From a virus, in the IMG/VR virus record IMGVR_UViG_3300025870_001680, positions 1 to 39,706 of that record: DNA of 39,706 bases. One strand, 5' to 3'. Position numbers and translations under genes: made by a program. Positions 1-8,125 of this stretch are shown in pieces (the stretch's first letter is position 1; every line of letters starts with the position of its first letter). Under the pieces are notes generated by a model. The model was given only the letters and a program-made list of their open reading frames with translations, ran no database searches and was not told where the DNA came from.

Positions 1-1
1 A

Positions 2-118
2 GAAGCTCTTCCTAAACTAAATGAATCCGATATAGAAACTTGGAAGCAAAATAAAAAAGAAAGAGTAATAAAATACTTCAAAAGATTCGGAAAAGACCCA
101 AGAAAATTCTTCGAGTAG
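2..118 (+). CDS. 3' end of an unidentified gene (partial)
   Basis: An open frame enters from the left edge and runs 38 codons to a TAG at 116-118. The visible tail is charged and includes KLNESD, then a Lys/Arg-rich end with YFKRFGKDPRKFFE. KLNES resembles the (L/I)-N-E motif of the leader proteins described below, but the true N-terminus is outside the window, so nothing firm can be said about function. Confidence 0.6.
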   Translation, partial: EALPKLNESDIETWKQNKKERVIKYFKRFGKDPRKFFE

Positions 119-201
119 TCAGAAATTGACAAATTTTAACGATTATTTACTGAAAATGTTACAATAGTCACTATTCTTTACAAAGTTTTAATATTCTTTT
201 G

Positions 202-209
202 ATTAAATA
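202..209 (+). promoter_or_regulatory. ATTAAATA late-like promoter element
   Basis: ATTAAATA lies 25 bases before the ATG at 235 in a 116-base gap. The same octamer, or a one-base variant, precedes many genes here. It resembles the T4 late promoter core TATAAATA, but chance matches are common in DNA this AT-rich. Confidence 0.4.
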
Positions 210-234
210 ATTTAGAAAAAAGGATAGATGAGTA

Positions 235-495
235 ATGGATGAGATATCAAAGTGGTTATTGGAGCAGATTGGGATGGTTGTTGTTATGGGACTTGCTATT
301 TGGTGGTTAGCCAGACGTTTAGTACAAGCTGAAAAGGAAAAGGACAAATTATCACAAGATGTTATTAAATTAACTACTATGTGGGAATCTAAAGCCAGTT
401 CTATGACTGATGAATTAGAAGAAGATAAGAAACGAAAAGATTTAATAATAGCATTACTAAGTGAAATAAAAGGTATGCTAACTACCAAAAAATAA
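235..495 (+). CDS. Small membrane protein with a coiled-coil tail
   Basis: 86 residues. Residues about 10-26 form one hydrophobic segment (MVVVMGLAIWWLARRL), followed by a long charged helix rich in Lys and Glu that is likely a coiled coil. This is the layout of small phage membrane proteins such as spanin or holin-associated proteins, but no family motif is visible and no lysin is nearby. It is preceded by an ATTAAATA element and followed at once by a strong terminator, so it is probably the last gene of its transcript. Confidence 0.75.
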   Translation: MDEISKWLLEQIGMVVVMGLAIWWLARRLVQAEKEKDKLSQDVIKLTTMWESKASSMTDELEEDKKRKDLIIALLSEIKGMLTTKK

Positions 496-502
496 CGATA
501 CT

Positions 503-545
503 AAAGACCAAATGTGCATATATAGGTGCATTTGGTCTTTTTATT
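503..545 (+). terminator. Rho-independent terminator
   Basis: AAAGACCAAATG (503-514) and CATTTGGTCTTT (529-540) form a perfect 12-bp stem with a 14-base loop, followed by a T-rich run. It closes the membrane-protein gene ending at 495. Confidence 0.93.
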
Positions 546-565
546 TTAATGTAAAGTTTACTTGC

Positions 566-573
566 ATTAAATA
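566..573 (+). promoter_or_regulatory. ATTAAATA late-like promoter element
   Basis: ATTAAATA sits after the terminator and 19 bases before the ATG at 593, which is where a new promoter is expected. Confidence 0.45.
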
Positions 574-592
574 AAGAAAGAAGGAAACCTAA

Positions 593-1126
593 ATGGAAGT
601 GTTTAACGTATTTGATATTATATTTAGCAATAAGAAAAACAATACTTATAAAAAAGCTGTTGATAGTTTATCAAGGATAAAAGACATAGTAACAAACATT
701 TCAGTTCAATTTCCAGACGTAAGTAGTAAAGACATAAAGACCATAAAGAACAAATGGATCGAACTAGGAGAACCTATCGCAAAAGGAATCCATACAATGA
801 GTTTACATACCAATACAGATTATAAGAGTTTATTAGTTCATCATACAAAAAATAGTCAATCATCACCTCATTTTCATAGTAAAGAATGGGAAATTATAAC
901 AATTTTAGATGGTGAATGTTCTGATGAAACAACCAATGTTAAACTTAAAAAAGGAGATGTTTATATAATCCCAAAAGGAGCATTGCATAATATAACAACT
1001 AAAGATTCAGAATGCTACATATATACTATGTTCAGCAGTAACAAACAACATTTAAAGATTAGTGATAGTGATAAAGAAATTGCTAAACAATTAATAGGAA
1101 AAAAACATAGTTTCAAAGCAAAGTAA
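593..1126 (+). CDS. Cupin-domain protein
   Basis: 177 residues. The centre carries a single cupin beta-barrel signature: PHFHSKEWE supplies the H-x-H and Glu metal ligands of cupin motif 1, and GDVYIIPKGALHNI gives motif 2 with its His. The N-terminal 60 residues are a separate helical region. Cupins bind a metal or small ligand and can be enzymes or sensors; the substrate cannot be read from the sequence. The gene stands alone between its own promoter element and a convergent reverse-strand pair. Confidence 0.8.
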   Translation: MEVFNVFDIIFSNKKNNTYKKAVDSLSRIKDIVTNISVQFPDVSSKDIKTIKNKWIELGEPIAKGIHTMSLHTNTDYKSLLVHHTKNSQSSPHFHSKEWEIITILDGECSDETTNVKLKKGDVYIIPKGALHNITTKDSECYIYTMFSSNKQHLKISDSDKEIAKQLIGKKHSFKAK

Positions 1127-1138
1127 ATTAATATTGTT

Positions 1139-1735
1139 CTACTGACCTATTTCATATTCTACATTTCCATTATATAGTAACATAAATATATAAAGTTTAG
1201 GATTACTTTTCTTTTTGATAATCAATTCCCTATCTTCCATTATTCTAATGTTTTCTTTAGTATTACTATCTTCAAGGTAGTGCTCAGCATCAAAAACAAC
1301 ATCTTTAGTATCTAAGTTTTCCATTTTAAGAATAACACCACATTGAGTACTATCCATTTCCTCAACTAATTTATACTCATCAGCATCTATTCTATCTACA
1401 TCATAGATACTTTTACCTCCAGCAAATATAAGAGCTTCCTGATAATCAGATGACCAAGATTCTATGTTATCCATTTTATATTTCTTAGGTAAGGTTTCAA
1501 TTAATTTTTTTACCTTTTCTGGGGTCATATTGTTGAAAAACATTCCTCTGAAACAGTATTTGTCGTATTTAGATTTAGTAAATTTGTTTTCGGTATCTTT
1601 ATAAGATGTTATTACTTTAACACAATCAGCACCAAAATTATCATTAGTATATTTGTTTATGCAATTTACAAATTCACTAGTAGATTCTATGTCCGATTCA
1701 TTCAAGTGATTAGTATATTCGTTAAGACTTTTCAT
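1139..1735 (-). CDS. Leader-bearing ADP-ribosyltransferase candidate
   Basis: 198 residues. The N-terminus MKSLNEYTNHLNES is a variant of the shared leader with L-N-E at residues 11-13. The body shows an R-S-E type mono-ADP-ribosyltransferase pattern: Arg63 in CFRGM, S93-W-S-S for the S-x-S core, and EDREL at 167-171 with the probable catalytic Glu at 170. In that last motif the usual E-x-E reads D-x-E. T4 Alt is a packaged, injected ADP-ribosyltransferase, so leader plus enzyme is a close functional parallel; this is inference. It is translationally coupled (ATGA overlap) to the reverse-strand gene upstream. Confidence 0.65.
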   Translation of the reverse strand: MKSLNEYTNHLNESDIESTSEFVNCINKYTNDNFGADCVKVITSYKDTENKFTKSKYDKYCFRGMFFNNMTPEKVKKLIETLPKKYKMDNIESWSSDYQEALIFAGGKSIYDVDRIDADEYKLVEEMDSTQCGVILKMENLDTKDVVFDAEHYLEDSNTKENIRIMEDRELIIKKKSNPKLYIFMLLYNGNVEYEIGQ

Positions 1736-2010
1736 TTAGATTCTTCACTTTTACCCTCTTCAGACTCAACATCAGTATCCTGTGCGTCACTTTCTTTTTC
1801 GTTGTCAGATTTATATTGGTCTATCTTTTTAGTTTCTTTAGTGTCCTTAGAATCATCCGGTTTACTTTCACCAACCGTTTTAGAACCATCCGATGCACTA
1901 TGAACAGTTTTAGAACCATCCGAATTAGTGACTGTTAACTTATTAAGTTTTGAATAATCAAGTGATTTTTCAGCTTCTAATAATTCTTTAAAGTGTTTTA
2001 AATTTTTCAT
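1732..2010 (-). CDS. Small disordered leader-like protein
   Basis: 92 residues. It begins MKNLKHFKELLEAE, a leader-like start with L-L-E at 10-12. The rest is a low-complexity, highly charged Ser/Asp/Lys/Glu tail containing two copies of DGSKTV. No fold or enzyme is evident. It is the first gene of a two-gene reverse-strand operon with the ADP-ribosyltransferase candidate, and a reverse ATTAAATA element lies 25 bases upstream. Such tails are typical of disordered proteins, so packaged filler or a chaperone-like partner is possible but unproven. Confidence 0.7.
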   Translation of the reverse strand: MKNLKHFKELLEAEKSLDYSKLNKLTVTNSDGSKTVHSASDGSKTVGESKPDDSKDTKETKKIDQYKSDNEKESDAQDTDVESEEGKSEESK

Positions 2011-2035
2011 TTTGTTTACATTTGAATTTGTTAAT

Positions 2036-2043
2036 TATTTAAT
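2036..2043 (-). promoter_or_regulatory. ATTAAATA late-like promoter element (reverse)
   Basis: TATTTAAT on the plus strand reads ATTAAATA on the minus strand, 25 bases before the start codon at 2010. It forms a divergent pair with 2157-2164. Confidence 0.4.
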
Positions 2044-2156
2044 CAAAAATAAATGACTAAAAATAAAATAAAGGGTGTCACTTGTGCATTTAATAATTGT
2101 ATAATTCTCCAGGGGAAAATATATAGTACAAACATATTACTATTGTAATAGATAGT

Positions 2157-2164
2157 ATTAAATA
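2157..2164 (+). promoter_or_regulatory. ATTAAATA late-like promoter element
   Basis: Lies 17 bases before the ATG at 2182 and heads the first forward cluster of leader genes. Confidence 0.45.
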
Positions 2165-2181
2165 GATTAAATGATATCAAT

Positions 2182-2568
2182 ATGAAGAGTTACAAAGAAA
2201 TATTAAACGAAAAGACTGAAGGACATATATCCAGAAAGATTAAGTTTGATATAGATATAAAATCTACTACACATGCAATTGATAGATTAAATCGAAAAGA
2301 TAAACAAGGTAAAGCTGCATACGAACCAGTTACTTTTAAAGAAGTAAATTCAGTAATAAGTAAAGCAACTACCGATATGATAAAAGATTTAGTTAATAAT
2401 GACATGGACGTTAATGACGATAGATTTGTTTTACAAAGAGAATCTGATGGATTAACAGTTGTAGGTGTAATAGAAAAAATAAACAATGATTTATCTTTTG
2501 TTGTTATTACCTTATATAGAGGTTCTGAATTTAGAGTAGGTAGAGATCAAAAAATAATTAAAGTATAA
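2182..2568 (+). CDS. Leader-bearing protein of unknown function
   Basis: 128 residues. MKSYKEILNE matches the leader with L-N-E at 8-10. The body mixes helices and strands and includes DRFVLQRESDGLTVVGVIEK and a strand-rich end (FVVITLYRGSEFRV), which resembles a small globular fold of the ParE or relE-like beta-sheet kind, although no catalytic motif is clear. It is first of a run of leader genes with 1- to 15-base gaps, so they are probably co-transcribed. Confidence 0.75.
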   Translation: MKSYKEILNEKTEGHISRKIKFDIDIKSTTHAIDRLNRKDKQGKAAYEPVTFKEVNSVISKATTDMIKDLVNNDMDVNDDRFVLQRESDGLTVVGVIEKINNDLSFVVITLYRGSEFRVGRDQKIIKV

Positions 2569-2569
2569 T

Positions 2570-2833
2570 ATGAAAGCATTAAACGAATTTAGTAATGAAG
2601 AAATTAATGAAGCAGGAAGTAGAAAAAAATGGGCAAAAAGTTTTGCTAACATGTCACTTGTTGAATTCCTAAAATTGGCAGAAAAATATGAAAAAACAAT
2701 TCCTGAACAGGTAAAAGATAATCCTAATATGGCACAAGATGCACAAATATTCTTATCTCAACAAGACCTTATGATTAAAGCAGTAGACGCTTACATGGAA
2801 AACATTGTAGAAATGGACCAAAAATATTTTTAA
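2570..2833 (+). CDS. Leader-bearing small helical protein
   Basis: 87 residues. MKALNEFSNEEINEAG carries the leader. Residue 8 is Ser, so the L-x-E form is lost at the usual place, but I-N-E follows at 12-14. The body is helical and charged with no recognised motif. One base separates it from the previous gene and one from the next. Confidence 0.75.
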   Translation: MKALNEFSNEEINEAGSRKKWAKSFANMSLVEFLKLAEKYEKTIPEQVKDNPNMAQDAQIFLSQQDLMIKAVDAYMENIVEMDQKYF

Positions 2834-2834
2834 T

Positions 2835-3167
2835 ATGAAAGCATTAAACGAATTTCTTAATGAAGGAAAAAAACTTTCGATAGATTATAATATAGACCCA
2901 GAAAAGAATTGGTCAGCTATTTCTGATATACTTATGGGAATTAAAGATAAGAAATCAGCAAAAGAATTTATTGATGAATATGCAAATTATGTAAAGAACA
3001 CTTACAAAGATGAAAACATGGTAAAATATGGTAATTTAGTCTATGCTGCAATTCAATCTATTTGGCACAATATTGACGAATGGGAAGGTACTGAAGATGC
3101 TTACCCCTTATCAAGTGATATTTGGGAAAAAATTATATCCAAAAAAATAAAAAATGACAATATATAG
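2835..3167 (+). CDS. Leader-bearing protein of unknown function
   Basis: 110 residues. MKALNEFLNE is the canonical leader with L-N-E at 8-10, followed by GKK. The body is acidic and helical with several Trp and Tyr residues (SIWHNIDEWEG). I recognise no family. It sits in the tight forward cluster, with start and stop separated by one or two bases from its neighbours. Confidence 0.75.
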   Translation: MKALNEFLNEGKKLSIDYNIDPEKNWSAISDILMGIKDKKSAKEFIDEYANYVKNTYKDENMVKYGNLVYAAIQSIWHNIDEWEGTEDAYPLSSDIWEKIISKKIKNDNI

Positions 3168-3169
3168 AT

Positions 3170-3766
3170 ATGAAATCACTAAACGAATTTCTTAATGAAA
3201 GTACTAATTTTGAAAGTAGAACTCACAAAAAGTTACTTGATGCCATAAAAGCTACTAAAACTTATATGGATATTTATGATGAAGATTTTACTTATCATAC
3301 TGACGAAGTTATGCTTCAAACAAGAGAAAATGGTAATGTTGGAAATGAAACAACTGGTTCTGCCGATGTTAAAGAAGTAAAAAGAGTTGAAAAGATTCTT
3401 TCTAAGAAATTTCCAGATTTAAAATTTCAAATTGAAGAAGTTGACGAATGGGTTAGTTTAACTATAAGACAACCAGACATACCTAAATATAGATATGTTT
3501 TCATTAAAAGAGGTGCTGATGGTAGTGGTGGGTTCGAACAAGGTTTTGAAACTTTACCTGAACTAATCAAAAGGTACGGTGATTGGCCAGGAAAATTAAA
3601 TTGGAAAAAGATAACAAAAGAATTAGATTCGATTACTGAATTTCCTCGCGACTTTTTTACAGATTGGTATGGAAGTAAAGAAATTGTACTTGCAAGAGAA
3701 GGTGATAAAGGAAACGATTGGGGTTATGATTTTTTCATTAGAAAAGATGAAGAAAGATACGATTAA
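3170..3766 (+). CDS. Leader-bearing protein of unknown function
   Basis: 198 residues. MKSLNEFLNE is the canonical leader, then STN. The body has alternating strands and helices, with KYRYVFIKRGADGSGGF near the middle and a Trp-rich C-terminal part (RDFFTDWYG, DWGYDFF). No catalytic signature was identified. Same co-directional leader cluster as its neighbours. Confidence 0.75.
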   Translation: MKSLNEFLNESTNFESRTHKKLLDAIKATKTYMDIYDEDFTYHTDEVMLQTRENGNVGNETTGSADVKEVKRVEKILSKKFPDLKFQIEEVDEWVSLTIRQPDIPKYRYVFIKRGADGSGGFEQGFETLPELIKRYGDWPGKLNWKKITKELDSITEFPRDFFTDWYGSKEIVLAREGDKGNDWGYDFFIRKDEERYD

Positions 3767-3780
3767 AATAAATAATAGAT

Positions 3781-3966
3781 ATGAAACCACTAAACGAATT
3801 TCTGAACGAAGGTAAACAAAGAGATATGAACAATATGGCAATGTATCTTATTGACTTACACAAAGAATTAGAAGCTGAAACCAATCCAAAGTTTATTAAG
3901 TTTATTGAAAAGGATATTGAAGAAGCAAAGAAAAAACTTGAAAATATTAAGAAAGGAATAAAATAA
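3781..3966 (+). CDS. Leader-bearing mini-protein
   Basis: 61 residues. MKPLNEFLNE is followed by a short charged helical body ending in a Lys-rich coil. The leader makes up one sixth of the protein, so if it is cleaved the mature product is about 51 residues. The bases just before the ATG (AATAATAGATATGAA) recur almost exactly before the gene at 31721, suggesting a conserved translation start context. Confidence 0.7.
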   Translation: MKPLNEFLNEGKQRDMNNMAMYLIDLHKELEAETNPKFIKFIEKDIEEAKKKLENIKKGIK

Positions 3967-3981
3967 AAATATATATTAAAA

Positions 3982-5076
3982 ATGAACAAACTAAGACAAT
4001 TTATAAACGAAGGTAGAAGTTCAAACGGACTTGAAAACTCACAATCTCTTAATGAAAAATTAAGTTCTTCTGATTTAAAAGACATAAAAAATTCAACTGG
4101 ATTATCTCCTGATGAAAAAAATGATTTTATAATTATAGATTCAATAGCTGATAAGGCAGATGCTTTCAGAAGAGATATTAAAAAATTAACTTCAAAGATT
4201 AAAACACCAGAAGGAGAAATTAAATTTCAATTAGTTACTGAAGGTTTGGCAGAATTTATTTGGCAATTAGGTGATTATATCAATGCAAGTATTGATAAAA
4301 TTAATTCAGGATTAAACGAAAATTACGACAAAGAAACTATCAAACAAATAATGAATTCTAAGAATTTTTCTAAGAAAGATAAGAAAGATATTATTACAAT
4401 TTCAGAAATTTGGGGATTAATTGATAATTGTCATGAAGAGGTACTTGCAAAAACAAGAAATGTTAAATTACCAGAACACAAAAGTTTAGTTGATGAAGCA
4501 GAAGATGATTTGAACGCAATTAGAATTTCATTGAATGATTTCTTGGCCGATAAAGAAGAACTACTTGATGAAGGTATAAACGAAAGTCAATCTGGACAAA
4601 ATCTAGTAGATTCTTTATCAAAAGATATTGCACACTATACAGGATTAAGAGTTACTGCAGTTATAGATTTTATAGGAGGTGATGATAAATTTGCAAAGAA
4701 ACTTTTTACATTTGCAAAGAAAGGAAGTTTAAAAGATAGATTGAGTATTACTAAAGCTGTACTAAATGGAAATAAAGAATTCTTGAACGAAGGTGCTTTG
4801 GATTATTCAAATCAACAATTGTTAAACTTTATAGAAAGTTTCGCTGATGAACAATCGAGTTGGGGTACACAAAAATTGGATGCCGATGATGTACAATTCA
4901 GTGCTGAAATAGTTACTGATGGTGATAAGTATTTAGTAGATGCAATTATCAAATACGATAAAGGAGTTAAAGATAAAAAAGGTGCTGCAAAATGGTTAGC
5001 AGATGCTGTTATGTCAAGTGGTGGAAATGTTTCTAGACAAAAAGATATTTTAGCAAGACTTAGAAATTCAATATAG
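3982..5076 (+). CDS. Leader-bearing protein with several internal L/I-N-E sites
   Basis: 364 residues. It starts MNKLRQFINE (I-N-E at 8-10) and has further leader-like peptides inside, including SLNEKLS, GLNENYD, GINESQS and a full EFLNEG near residue 270. The body is largely helical and soluble. Repeated protease-type sites in one chain suggest that a prohead protease could cut it into several pieces, as happens to T4 scaffold and internal proteins; that is inference. A strong terminator follows, so it ends the first leader operon. Confidence 0.75.
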   Translation: MNKLRQFINEGRSSNGLENSQSLNEKLSSSDLKDIKNSTGLSPDEKNDFIIIDSIADKADAFRRDIKKLTSKIKTPEGEIKFQLVTEGLAEFIWQLGDYINASIDKINSGLNENYDKETIKQIMNSKNFSKKDKKDIITISEIWGLIDNCHEEVLAKTRNVKLPEHKSLVDEAEDDLNAIRISLNDFLADKEELLDEGINESQSGQNLVDSLSKDIAHYTGLRVTAVIDFIGGDDKFAKKLFTFAKKGSLKDRLSITKAVLNGNKEFLNEGALDYSNQQLLNFIESFADEQSSWGTQKLDADDVQFSAEIVTDGDKYLVDAIIKYDKGVKDKKGAAKWLADAVMSSGGNVSRQKDILARLRNSI

Positions 5077-5091
5077 TAAAAATACAATAGT

Positions 5092-5131
5092 AAAAAAGAG
5101 GATAGTAGTAAAATATTATCCTCTTTTTTTT
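5092..5131 (+). terminator. Rho-independent terminator
   Basis: AAAAAAGAGGATA (5092-5104) pairs with TATCCTCTTTTTT (5117-5129), then more T. It closes the first forward leader cluster. Confidence 0.93.
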
Positions 5132-5160
5132 GTTTTTAATAGTATAAGACTACTATCAAT

Positions 5161-5823
5161 ATGAAAAAATATACAATTGGATATATTGAACATAATCAAA
5201 ATGTTTACAATCAATGTTTAGGTCCGAGTTTAGAAAATTTAAAAGGAAATTTTAATATTTTAACAACATCTGATAAGAAATTTCCAGCACAAAATTATAA
5301 TGACATAATTGATAGATGCGAAACAGATTACTTGATTCTTACACATCAAGATGTTTCATTTTCATCGGATTTGTTACTTAATATCGAAAAAACTATCAAG
5401 ATACTAGAAAAACGAAGTTTAGGTTTTTCTTCATTAGGTATAGTAGGTAGAATTTATGGTGACAATTCATATAATGTAAAATGGTGTAGTACATCTAAAT
5501 TGTATAAATATGAAACTATCGACTGTTGTTTTATACTAATAGATGTTAGACAAAAATTAAAATTCGATGATAAGATTTTTGATGAATTTCATTTATATGT
5601 AGAAGATTATTGCATAAATGCACAAGAAAAAACAGGATTGGGTTGTTGGTCTATTGCAACGAATAGTGCAGAAAGTAAATTAGCCCCAATAAACATAAAA
5701 GAAAGTTCTTATATTATGCACCATTCGGCAACAGTTAATATTAAAGGTACGTGTTGGGGAAGATATCTTGAATTTAAAAACAAATTATTTTTAAAATATA
5801 AAACAGAAATAAAAACAACATGA
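5161..5823 (+). CDS. GT-A type glycosyltransferase-like protein
   Basis: 220 residues. Residues about 50-75 contain the sequence LILTHQDVSF, the HQDV form of the metal/nucleotide-sugar site seen in family 2-like glycosyltransferases. A later acidic stretch (FHLYVEDYC) could supply the catalytic base. It is short for a full GT2 enzyme. It overlaps the next gene by four bases (ATGA), placing it in a sugar-modification operon that probably decorates a virion or host surface; the acceptor is unknown. Confidence 0.65.
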   Translation: MKKYTIGYIEHNQNVYNQCLGPSLENLKGNFNILTTSDKKFPAQNYNDIIDRCETDYLILTHQDVSFSSDLLLNIEKTIKILEKRSLGFSSLGIVGRIYGDNSYNVKWCSTSKLYKYETIDCCFILIDVRQKLKFDDKIFDEFHLYVEDYCINAQEKTGLGCWSIATNSAESKLAPINIKESSYIMHHSATVNIKGTCWGRYLEFKNKLFLKYKTEIKTT

Positions 5824-6710
5824 AAATTTTAGTAGGACAATATCACTTAAATTCGGTAGGTGGAACAGAAACTTTCACATATACACTTGTTAAGGAATTA
5901 CACAAACAAGGCCACATAGTAGATTTACTAACATTTATTCCTGGTTATGTTTCTGACTTTATAACACAAGAAATACCAAATATTCAAGTTAATGTAATGA
6001 AGACCGACAAACACGATGTTTCATTAGTAAATCACAATGTTGTTGTTGATAAGATAAAGGGTGTTTTGAAATGTGAAAAGATAATTCAAACTTGTCACGG
6101 TGTAATACCACCATTAGAAAAACCATCTATTAATGCTGACCATCTTGTTTCTATATCTAAAGAGATATATGATGATATTAAAAAACAAGGGTTCAATGGC
6201 TCTATCATATTGAATGGTATTGATTGTGACCGTTTTGATATTAAAGTTCCTCTTAATACAAAGATTAAGAGAATATTATCATTGGCACAATCAGAAAGTG
6301 CAAACAAGTTATTACAAAAGACTTGTGATATATTAGGGTGTGAATTGATAACATTGAATAAAAACACAAATCCCAAGTTTGACATAGAAAATGACATAAA
6401 CAATGTTGATTTAGTTGTTGGATTAGGTAGAAGTGCTTATGATGCCATTGCATGTGGACGACCAGTTTTCATTTGGGATGACCGAAATTATCAAGGTAAT
6501 TTGGGAGATGGGTATTTAACAATTGACAATTTCAATGAATTAATTAAAACTAATTGTTCAGGTAGAAGATACAAGAAACCATATACAGCAGAACAAATTG
6601 CTCTTGAAATACAAGAACACTATAACCATAATGATTCTCAATTATACAGAGATTTAGCATTAACAGAATTTAATATAACAAAACAAGTAAAAAAATATTT
6701 AGAAATATGA
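5820..6710 (+). CDS. GT4-like glycosyltransferase (GT-B fold)
   Basis: 296 residues. The N-terminal half has GGTETFTYTLVKELHKQGH, the glycine-rich acceptor-domain loop of GT4 enzymes, followed by TCHGV and HLVSISKE. ILNGID marks the domain junction typical of the family. The C-terminal nucleotide-binding half is shorter than the usual 370-400 residue enzymes but keeps GLGRSAYDAIACGRPVF, which corresponds to the donor-site E-x7-E region with altered residues. Four-base overlaps with both neighbours indicate translational coupling. Confidence 0.75.
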   Translation: MKILVGQYHLNSVGGTETFTYTLVKELHKQGHIVDLLTFIPGYVSDFITQEIPNIQVNVMKTDKHDVSLVNHNVVVDKIKGVLKCEKIIQTCHGVIPPLEKPSINADHLVSISKEIYDDIKKQGFNGSIILNGIDCDRFDIKVPLNTKIKRILSLAQSESANKLLQKTCDILGCELITLNKNTNPKFDIENDINNVDLVVGLGRSAYDAIACGRPVFIWDDRNYQGNLGDGYLTIDNFNELIKTNCSGRRYKKPYTAEQIALEIQEHYNHNDSQLYRDLALTEFNITKQVKKYLEI

Positions 6711-7363
6711 AAAATACAAACAACAATATGGGTAATTATGACACTTTTTGGAAAGGTGTTTCGAAAACACCAAGTTGGAGAGAATATATATTACCTAAGC
6801 GAACGGAAACTGAATTTTTTAATGAAGGCAAGCAACAAGCAACTGTTTTAAATGACCTCAATTTATTTGATGAAACGTCTTCTATTTTAGAATTTGGTTG
6901 TGGAATAGGTAGAGTACTGAAGCACATTAATACAAATGACACAAACAAAACAGGTGTTGATGTGTGTCAAGCATATTTAGATAAAATAACTATTGACATT
7001 ACTAAAGTAAAAAGTGATGGGTTTGTAATACCAACTGTACAAAATGAATCTAAAGATTTCATATATTCTTTAATGGTATTTCAACACATCAACAAAATTG
7101 ACCACACTAAGTTATTGAAACAACTTTACGGATTCCTGAAAACGGGAGGTAAAATGTATTTACAATTTCCTAATGAAGTTAATGATTATTATACTAGAAG
7201 TGAATTTGTGAATCTTTATAATGAAAATGAACTCAGTGAATACTTCAAAGAAGTTGGTATTACAAATTTTGAAATAACAACGGGTAATTTAGTAGGTTAT
7301 GGTGATGGTTTAGTAGATTCAAATACTAAACATCGAGAATTTATTGTATTAATAACAAAATAA
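6707..7363 (+). CDS. SAM-dependent methyltransferase
   Basis: 218 residues. ILEFGCGIGRVL (about residues 63-74) is class I methyltransferase motif I, GVDVCQAYL is the acidic motif II, and FIYSLMVFQHI and LKTGGKMYLQFP fit motifs IV and VI. It looks like a Methyltransf_11/12-type enzyme acting on a small molecule or sugar, not a DNA methylase, because no (D/N)PPY is present. It sits inside the glycosyltransferase operon with a four-base overlap upstream, so a sugar O-methylation role is a reasonable inference. Confidence 0.8.
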   Translation: MKNTNNNMGNYDTFWKGVSKTPSWREYILPKRTETEFFNEGKQQATVLNDLNLFDETSSILEFGCGIGRVLKHINTNDTNKTGVDVCQAYLDKITIDITKVKSDGFVIPTVQNESKDFIYSLMVFQHINKIDHTKLLKQLYGFLKTGGKMYLQFPNEVNDYYTRSEFVNLYNENELSEYFKEVGITNFEITTGNLVGYGDGLVDSNTKHREFIVLITK

Positions 7364-7368
7364 AATAT

Positions 7369-8103
7369 ATGAAAATAATAGGATTAACAAGAATAAGGAA
7401 CGAATCAGAAATTATACAAGATACATTAGACCACATGTCAACTTTTTGTTCTGAGGTTATTGTATATGATGATTGTAGTACCGATAATACAGTAGACATT
7501 TGTAATGAACACCCAATTGTTAGTACAATTATAAAGGGCGCTGTTTGGTCACCTGATAGGTATAAAGAAGAATATGCAAATAGACATGAGTTGTATGTAC
7601 AAGCAAAAAAGAAATTATTACCTAATGATTGGTTCGTTTATATGGATGCAGATGAGAGAATAGAATTTGATTTTTCTAAACTTGAATCTTTTGGTGATAA
7701 AGTCGATGCGGTTTGGATGAAATTGTTTGATTTTTATATTACAGAAGATGATAAAGATTTATCATATATAGATAGAAAGTGGATGGGACCTGAATATAGG
7801 AACATAGGTATGATTTTTAGAGCAGGTACCGCAACAGGATGGCACTATAATGACCAAAGAATATGTTCAACAAATAGAAATATTTTCGTATTTGATGGAT
7901 TTGTTAAACACTATGGGAAAGCAATATCAATAAAAGAATGGGAAAAAACTTGTAATTACTATGCAACACACTTTCCAGAACCTTATAAAACCAAGTGGAC
8001 TAACAGAAAAGGTAAGGCAATTCATACAATAAGTGATTTTGGTAGACCTTTAATTACATGGGAACAAAAAGAAATTAGTAAACACTTATATAAGATACAT
8101 TAA
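7369..8103 (+). CDS. Family 2 glycosyltransferase
   Basis: 244 residues. The start MKIIGLTRIRNE and VIVYDDCSTDNT are the GT2 nucleotide-binding strand and first acidic motif, and FVYMDADER at about residues 86-94 is the D-x-D metal-binding motif. A C-terminal Trp/Tyr/His-rich part would form the acceptor site. Length is normal for a compact GT2 enzyme. It ends the 5161-8103 sugar-modification operon; no terminator separates it from the promoter element for the next gene. Confidence 0.85.
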   Translation: MKIIGLTRIRNESEIIQDTLDHMSTFCSEVIVYDDCSTDNTVDICNEHPIVSTIIKGAVWSPDRYKEEYANRHELYVQAKKKLLPNDWFVYMDADERIEFDFSKLESFGDKVDAVWMKLFDFYITEDDKDLSYIDRKWMGPEYRNIGMIFRAGTATGWHYNDQRICSTNRNIFVFDGFVKHYGKAISIKEWEKTCNYYATHFPEPYKTKWTNRKGKAIHTISDFGRPLITWEQKEISKHLYKIH

Positions 8104-8106
8104 ATA
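8099..8106 (+). promoter_or_regulatory. ATTAAATA late-like promoter element
   Basis: Overlaps the stop codon of the glycosyltransferase gene and lies 19 bases before the ATG at 8126, a large structural-type gene, which fits a late promoter. Confidence 0.45.
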
Positions 8107-8125
8107 AGAAAAGAATACCTATTAG

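Noticed and set aside
172-488. Reverse-strand frame opposite the small membrane protein
   Set aside because: No promoter context, and the forward gene has a promoter element, sensible composition and a terminator.
2053-2150. Short frame of about 31 codons in the divergent gap
   Set aside because: No start context or relatives visible; it overlaps the region between the two opposed promoter elements.
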